Shown here piece by piece: positions 60,110 through 64,000 of a stretch of DNA of 64,000 bases. Position 1 is the stretch's first letter. Each line of letters starts with the position of its first letter. Where the stretch lies: contig NZ_CP045293.1 of assembly GCF_009363075.1 (NCBI RefSeq), positions 4,892,501 through 4,956,500 of the forward strand, written 5' to 3'. This stretch comes from Paenibacillus guangzhouensis (GTDB lineage Bacteria > Bacillota > Bacilli > Paenibacillales > Paenibacillaceae). A model generated the notes under the pieces. It made no database searches. It saw only the letters and a list, made by a program, of their open reading frames with translations, and was not told where the DNA came from. Made by a program: the position numbers and the translations under genes.

Positions 60110-61738
60110 ATGGCATATGAACCGGTGTGGACGGCGGATCCGTCAAAGTTAAATAAGCTCGAATTTGTCAAACTCGAGAAGGATGGTCTTGATGTCATTC
60201 GTACGATCATCGAGAAATACGCATTAGAAGGTTATGACTCCATTACACCAGAGGACATGGACCGTTTCAAATGGGCGGGTGTCTACCAGCAGAAACCGAA
60301 GAATGGATTCTTCATGATGCGTATTCGAATTAATGGCGGCATCCTTACGACAGGACAAGCTCGCGCGATTGCCGAGATCGGTCAATTGTACGGACGCGGC
60401 TTGATTGATGTAACGACACGTCAAGCGATCCAATACCACTGGCTCACGGTTGAATCCTTGCCGGATATTTTCAGACGCCTGGAAGAAGTCGGACTGTACT
60501 CCTACGAAGCTTGTGGCGATTGCCCGCGTACAATTGTCGGTAACCCGCTTGCTGGGATTGACCGTGACGAACTCATGGATACGGTAGGTCTCGTCGAAGA
60601 GATCAATGATTACTTCTTAATGAACCGCGATTTCTCGAACCTGCCTCGTAAATATAAAATGTCGATTTCAAGCAATACTTATAATAACGCACACGGTGAA
60701 ATCAACGACTTAGCCTTCGTACCTGCTACAAAAGTGATCGACGGCGAAGAAGTCATCGGATTCCACGTGTTGGTCGGTGGCGGATTATCCGCGAAACCAC
60801 ATCTCGCTCAGAAACTGGATATTTTCGTTCGTCCTGAGGAAGCACTGAAGGTTGCGATCGGCGTAACGACAATTTTCCGGGATTACGGATATCGCGAGAA
60901 GCGCCATCATGCACGTCTGAAGTTCCTCGTCGCAGACTGGGGCCCAGAGAAATTCAAGGAGAAGCTCATTGAGCTTGTCGGCGAATTGCCAACCCGTGGC
61001 GATGATAAGCTGGTTGGATGGCAAGCTGCTTACTATGACGGCGTTCATCCACAGAAGCAAGCTGGCCTCAACTATATCGGTCTGAACGTCCCTGTAGGGC
61101 GCTTGAACTCCGATGAATTGATTCAACTGGCTGACGTGGCAGATCAATTCGGTGAAGGCAAGCTGCGCACGACGATGTCGCAGAACATCTTGATCAGCGG
61201 TGTGCCGGACGACAAGGTCGAAGAAGCGCTTCAAGCACAAGTATTGCAACGGCTGACACCGTTCCCTGAACACTTTATGAGCCGTACGGTATCGTGCACA
61301 GGCAACGAGTTCTGCAACCTGGCTGTTGTTGAGACAAAAGAGCGTGCGCGTAACGTTGCCAAGTATTTGGATGAGCATGTAGAGCTTGATGAGAAGATCC
61401 GCATCCACTTCATCGGATGCCCGAATGCTTGCGGACAGAAACATATTGCAGATATCGGCCTCCAAGGCGCGTTAGTAAAAACGCCTGACGGCATGATCGA
61501 TGCATTTGATATTGCGGTTGGCGGCACGCTTGATCCCCACGCGCCGAAGTTCAATCAAGTGCTGAAAGGCCGCGTGAAAGGCGATGATGTCGGCTCCGTT
61601 CTTCAACGGCTCATCTTGTTCTACAAAGAGAACCGTGAAGCCGAGGAGACTTTCCATCAGTACGTGAACCGCGTTGGTGTTCCAGCATTCCAAGAGAAAC
61701 TTACCGAAATTTTAGCATCTGAAATTTTAGCATCTTAA
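60110..61738 (+). CDS. Siroheme-dependent nitrite/sulfite reductase
   Basis: A 542-residue ferredoxin-type reductase with two half-domains. The N-terminal half has KWAGVYQQKPKNGFFMMRIR and RQAIQYHWLTVESL. The siroheme/[4Fe-4S] site is C-x5-C in VSCTGNEFCNLAVVETKERA and C-x3-C in FIGCPNACGQKHIADIGLQG. It reduces sulfite to sulfide (or nitrite to ammonia) with ferredoxin; which one is not separable from sequence. A GGGGGG ribosome site precedes ATG 60110. The C-terminus ends in a doubled EILAS from a 15-bp repeat. Confidence 0.9.
   Translation: MAYEPVWTADPSKLNKLEFVKLEKDGLDVIRTIIEKYALEGYDSITPEDMDRFKWAGVYQQKPKNGFFMMRIRINGGILTTGQARAIAEIGQLYGRGLIDVTTRQAIQYHWLTVESLPDIFRRLEEVGLYSYEACGDCPRTIVGNPLAGIDRDELMDTVGLVEEINDYFLMNRDFSNLPRKYKMSISSNTYNNAHGEINDLAFVPATKVIDGEEVIGFHVLVGGGLSAKPHLAQKLDIFVRPEEALKVAIGVTTIFRDYGYREKRHHARLKFLVADWGPEKFKEKLIELVGELPTRGDDKLVGWQAAYYDGVHPQKQAGLNYIGLNVPVGRLNSDELIQLADVADQFGEGKLRTTMSQNILISGVPDDKVEEALQAQVLQRLTPFPEHFMSRTVSCTGNEFCNLAVVETKERARNVAKYLDEHVELDEKIRIHFIGCPNACGQKHIADIGLQGALVKTPDGMIDAFDIAVGGTLDPHAPKFNQVLKGRVKGDDVGSVLQRLILFYKENREAEETFHQYVNRVGVPAFQEKLTEILASEILAS
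61706..61735 (+). repeat. Perfect 15-bp tandem duplication at the end of the reductase gene
   Basis: GAAATTTTAGCATCT occurs twice head to tail, directly before the TAA. It is in frame and adds EILAS to the C-terminus. Confidence 0.9.
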
Positions 61739-61752
61739 TCATGATCGAACAC

Positions 61753-61784
61753 GGACCCCTTCCACCTCGGATGGGGTCTTTTTT
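61753..61784 (+). terminator. Terminator of the nitrite/sulfite reductase gene
   Basis: GGACCCC ... GGGGTC with an inner CC/GG pairing, followed by TTTTTT, 15 bases after the stop. Confidence 0.82.
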
Positions 61785-61829
61785 CGTTGAATCGCATGGA
61801 GGCGAAGTTATCAGTTTGATTAAAATCAA

Positions 61830-61864
61830 CAAAAAGAGCCGTGCCCCCATAGGACACGGCTCTT
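61830..61864 (-). terminator. Terminator of uvrA
   Basis: On the minus strand AAGAGCCGTG pairs with CACGGCTCTT around 11 bases and runs into a TTTTTG tract, 12 bases after the uvrA stop. Confidence 0.85.
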
Positions 61865-61875
61865 GCCATTTCATA

Positions 61876-64000
61876 TTACACTGATGCTGTCTCCAGCTGC
61901 TGCTCTGTACGAACGCGGTCGCGTTCTAGAATCGGCTTCAGGTATTTACCGGTATACGAGATCTCTGTCTGAACCACTTGTTCTGGCGTACCCGTGGCAA
62001 TGATCGTACCGCCGCCGCTTCCGCCTTCTGGCCCAAGGTCGATCAAGTAATCCGCTGTCTTAATGACATCGAGATTGTGCTCGATGACCAGAACCGTCTC
62101 GCCAGAATCGACTAGACGATGAAGGACCTTCAATAAGCGATCGATATCATGGACATGCAGACCTGTCGTCGGCTCATCTAGGATATACATCATTTTGCCC
62201 GTGCTACGGCGGTAGAGTTCTGCTGCGAGCTTCACGCGCTGCGCCTCCCCACCAGACAACGTTGTTGCCGGTTGACCTAGATTGACGTAGCCCAAGCCGA
62301 CATCAAGCAATGTCTGCAGCTTACGGTGAATCTTCGGAATGTTTTTGAAGAATTCCACAGAATCTTCGACCGTCATTTGCAGGACATCTGCAATGCTGCT
62401 GCCTTTATATTTCACTTCGAGTGTCTCACGGTTGTAGCGCTTGCCTTTGCAGACTTCACAAGGGACGTAGACATCCGGCAAGAAGTGCATCTCTATCTTG
62501 ATGATTCCATCGCCGCGGCAAGCCTCGCAGCGTCCGCCCTTCACGTTGAAGCTGAAGCGGCCTTTCTTGTAGCCGCGAATCTTCGCTTCATTCGTCGATG
62601 CAAAGACATCGCGAATATCATCGAATACGCCCGTATACGTCGCTGGATTCGAACGCGGCGTCCGACCGATTGGCGATTGGTCAATATCGATGACACGCTC
62701 GATCTGCTCGATCCCCTTCATCTCTTTGTACTGCCCTGGGCGCACTTTCGCACGGTTCAGATCGCGAGCCAGTGTCTTGTAGAGAATCTCATTGACGAGC
62801 GTCGATTTTCCGGAGCCAGACACCCCGGTTACCGCCGTGAATACCCCGAGAGGAATCTTCACGTTAACGTTCTTCAGGTTGTTCTCCTTCGCCCCTTTGA
62901 TCTCCAGCCAGCGCCCGTCGTTCTTGCGACGCTCGAGCGGTACCGGAATGAACTTGCGGCCGCTCAAGTATTGACCCGTTAGCGAGTTCTCATCTTCCAT
63001 AATCTGTGCCGGTGTACCTTCAGACACCACCACACCGCCATGAATACCTGCACCCGGTCCCATATCGATGATATAGTCCGCCGCCAGCATCGTATCCTCG
63101 TCATGTTCGACAACGATAAGTGTGTTTCCGAGATCACGCATATGTTCGAGCGCTTTGATCAATCGATCGTTGTCCCGTTGGTGCAAGCCGATACTTGGCT
63201 CGTCCAGAATGTAGAGAACCCCCATGAGGCTCGAGCCGATCTGTGTCGCTAGACGAATCCGCTGCGCCTCACCGCCGGACAACGTTCCCGCCGCACGGCT
63301 CATGGTGAGGTACTGCAGCCCCACATTCACGAGGAAGCCGAGTCTCGCATTGATCTCTTTCAAGATCAACTGCGCAATCTTCTGTTCTTTCTCCGTCAAG
63401 GTAAGTCCGTTGAAGAATTGTTCGGCATCACCAATGGATAGCGCCGTCACGTATGCCATGTTCTTATCGTTGATCGTAACCGCGAGACTCTCTTTCTTCA
63501 AGCGGTCCCCTTTACAAGTTCCGCAAGGCTTCGCGCTCATGTACGCTTCAATATACTCACGGATCCCTTCAGATCCAGTGTCACGATAACGGCGCTCAAG
63601 ATTGTGAACAATCCCTTCGAATGGGACAAAAGCTTCCTTCTTATGCCCAAAGTCATTCTCGTATTTGAATCGAACCTTCTCTTTGCCGGTTCCGTACAAT
63701 AGCTTCGCAATTTGTTCCTTCTCCAGCGTCGATACCGGAACGTCCGTCTGAATGCCATAGTGCTCACAGACCGACTTCAGGAATTGCGGATAATAGTTCG
63801 ACGTACTGCCTGCCCATGCCTCAAAAGCTCCGTCTTCAATCGTTAACTCCGGATTAGTGACGAGCAAGTCTGGATCGACGATCATTTTAAGCCCGAGTCC
63901 ATCACAATCCGGGCAAGCCCCGAACGGACTGTTGAAGGAGAACATCCGCGGTGCCAGCTCATCCATGCTGAATCCACAAACCGGACAAGCTAAATTCGAG
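61876..64000 (-). CDS. uvrA: Excinuclease ABC subunit A (partial, 5' end outside window)
   Basis: About 708 C-terminal codons of UvrA, which binds DNA lesions and loads UvrB. The window ends before the first Walker A motif, so roughly the first 250 residues are missing. Visible: first signature [20 protein letters not shown] and [12 protein letters not shown], a Cys-zinc motif in [11 protein letters not shown]...CPDCDG, second Walker [16 protein letters not shown], the DNA-contact zinc finger [14 protein letters not shown]...CEVCKG, and second signature [15 protein letters not shown]. The frame is open to the window edge; the ATG inside it is not the true start. Confidence 0.96.
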   Translation of the reverse strand, partial: SNLACPVCGFSMDELAPRMFSFNSPFGACPDCDGLGLKMIVDPDLLVTNPELTIEDGAFEAWAGSTSNYYPQFLKSVCEHYGIQTDVPVSTLEKEQIAKLLYGTGKEKVRFKYENDFGHKKEAFVPFEGIVHNLERRYRDTGSEGIREYIEAYMSAKPCGTCKGDRLKKESLAVTINDKNMAYVTALSIGDAEQFFNGLTLTEKEQKIAQLILKEINARLGFLVNVGLQYLTMSRAAGTLSGGEAQRIRLATQIGSSLMGVLYILDEPSIGLHQRDNDRLIKALEHMRDLGNTLIVVEHDEDTMLAADYIIDMGPGAGIHGGVVVSEGTPAQIMEDENSLTGQYLSGRKFIPVPLERRKNDGRWLEIKGAKENNLKNVNVKIPLGVFTAVTGVSGSGKSTLVNEILYKTLARDLNRAKVRPGQYKEMKGIEQIERVIDIDQSPIGRTPRSNPATYTGVFDDIRDVFASTNEAKIRGYKKGRFSFNVKGGRCEACRGDGIIKIEMHFLPDVYVPCEVCKGKRYNRETLEVKYKGSSIADVLQMTVEDSVEFFKNIPKIHRKLQTLLDVGLGYVNLGQPATTLSGGEAQRVKLAAELYRRSTGKMMYILDEPTTGLHVHDIDRLLKVLHRLVDSGETVLVIEHNLDVIKTADYLIDLGPEGGSGGGTIIATGTPEQVVQTEISYTGKYLKPILERDRVRTEQQLETASV

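Noticed and set aside
60785-61465. Minus-strand 226-codon frame inside the nitrite/sulfite reductase
   Set aside because: Antisense to the siroheme-binding motifs; no start signal and no domain.

Overview
The window looks like a chromosomal segment from a Firmicute of the Paenibacillaceae (Paenibacillus or a close relative). The support is the pcrB-pcrA-ligA order, the maltodextrin operon with a lipoprotein amylase, stalk-domain (copper amine oxidase N-like) secreted proteins, strong AGGAGG-type ribosome sites, and a surface-glycan cluster of the S-layer glycoprotein type. The genus is an inference. No rRNA, tRNA or CRISPR array was seen.

Layout. 1-9.3 kb: maltodextrin locus. A LacI-type regulator and a GH15 glucoamylase-like enzyme (cut by the window start) run leftward. 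malE-malF-malG, a GH13 lipoprotein and a cytosolic neopullulanase run rightward from a promoter carrying LacI-type palindromes and a cre-like site. 9.4-14.8 kb: leftward pcrB-pcrA-ligA. 15-18.1 kb: an ECF vitamin-type transporter (T component, fused double ATPase, UPF0397 S component). 18.2 kb: an unlisted 41-residue membrane protein.

18.4-46.6 kb: a large surface-glycan cluster. From a good promoter in front of wzm, genes run leftward: wzm-wzt exporter, a methyltransferase/coiled-coil/GT2/GT4 fusion resembling WsaE, a GDP-heptose pathway (hddA-gmhA-hddC-gmhB) with a GDP-sugar 4,6-dehydratase and a reductase, a GT-C-like membrane protein, a CDP-sugar set (rfbH-rfbF-rfbG, a ThDP enzyme and an SDR) that matches the logic of CDP-yersiniose synthesis, a GtrB/GtrA pair, and rmlACBD. 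A separately promoted GT2 and the initiating phosphoglycosyltransferase follow. An O-antigen-ligase-type protein with C-terminal helical repeats is divergent from wzm and may be the protein O-glycosyltransferase. Together these predict an ABC-exported glycan of rhamnose and a (6-deoxy)heptose, possibly decorated with a branched-chain dideoxy sugar. The 23-44 kb part looks more AT-rich than its flanks, consistent with horizontal exchange.

46.6-48.9 kb: a decayed IS3-family element sits in the loop of a terminator between the ligase-type gene and galU. 48.9-55.1 kb: a U32 peptidase-family protein, a non-coding four-copy symmetric repeat, a stalk-domain secreted protein and an HtrA-like protease. 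55.5-59.5 kb: a D-amino-acid utilisation operon (YheO-type regulator, D-threonine-aldolase/D-serine-dehydratase family enzyme, D-aminoacylase, RidA). 59.6-64 kb: a small two-helix membrane protein, a siroheme nitrite/sulfite reductase, and uvrA (cut by the window end).

Most likely to reward follow-up: the Gram-positive CDP-yersiniose-like gene set next to a heptose set (a combination otherwise associated with Yersinia O-antigens), the possible chain-length ruler in the methyltransferase/glycosyltransferase fusion, and the symmetric repeat at 51.7-51.9 kb.
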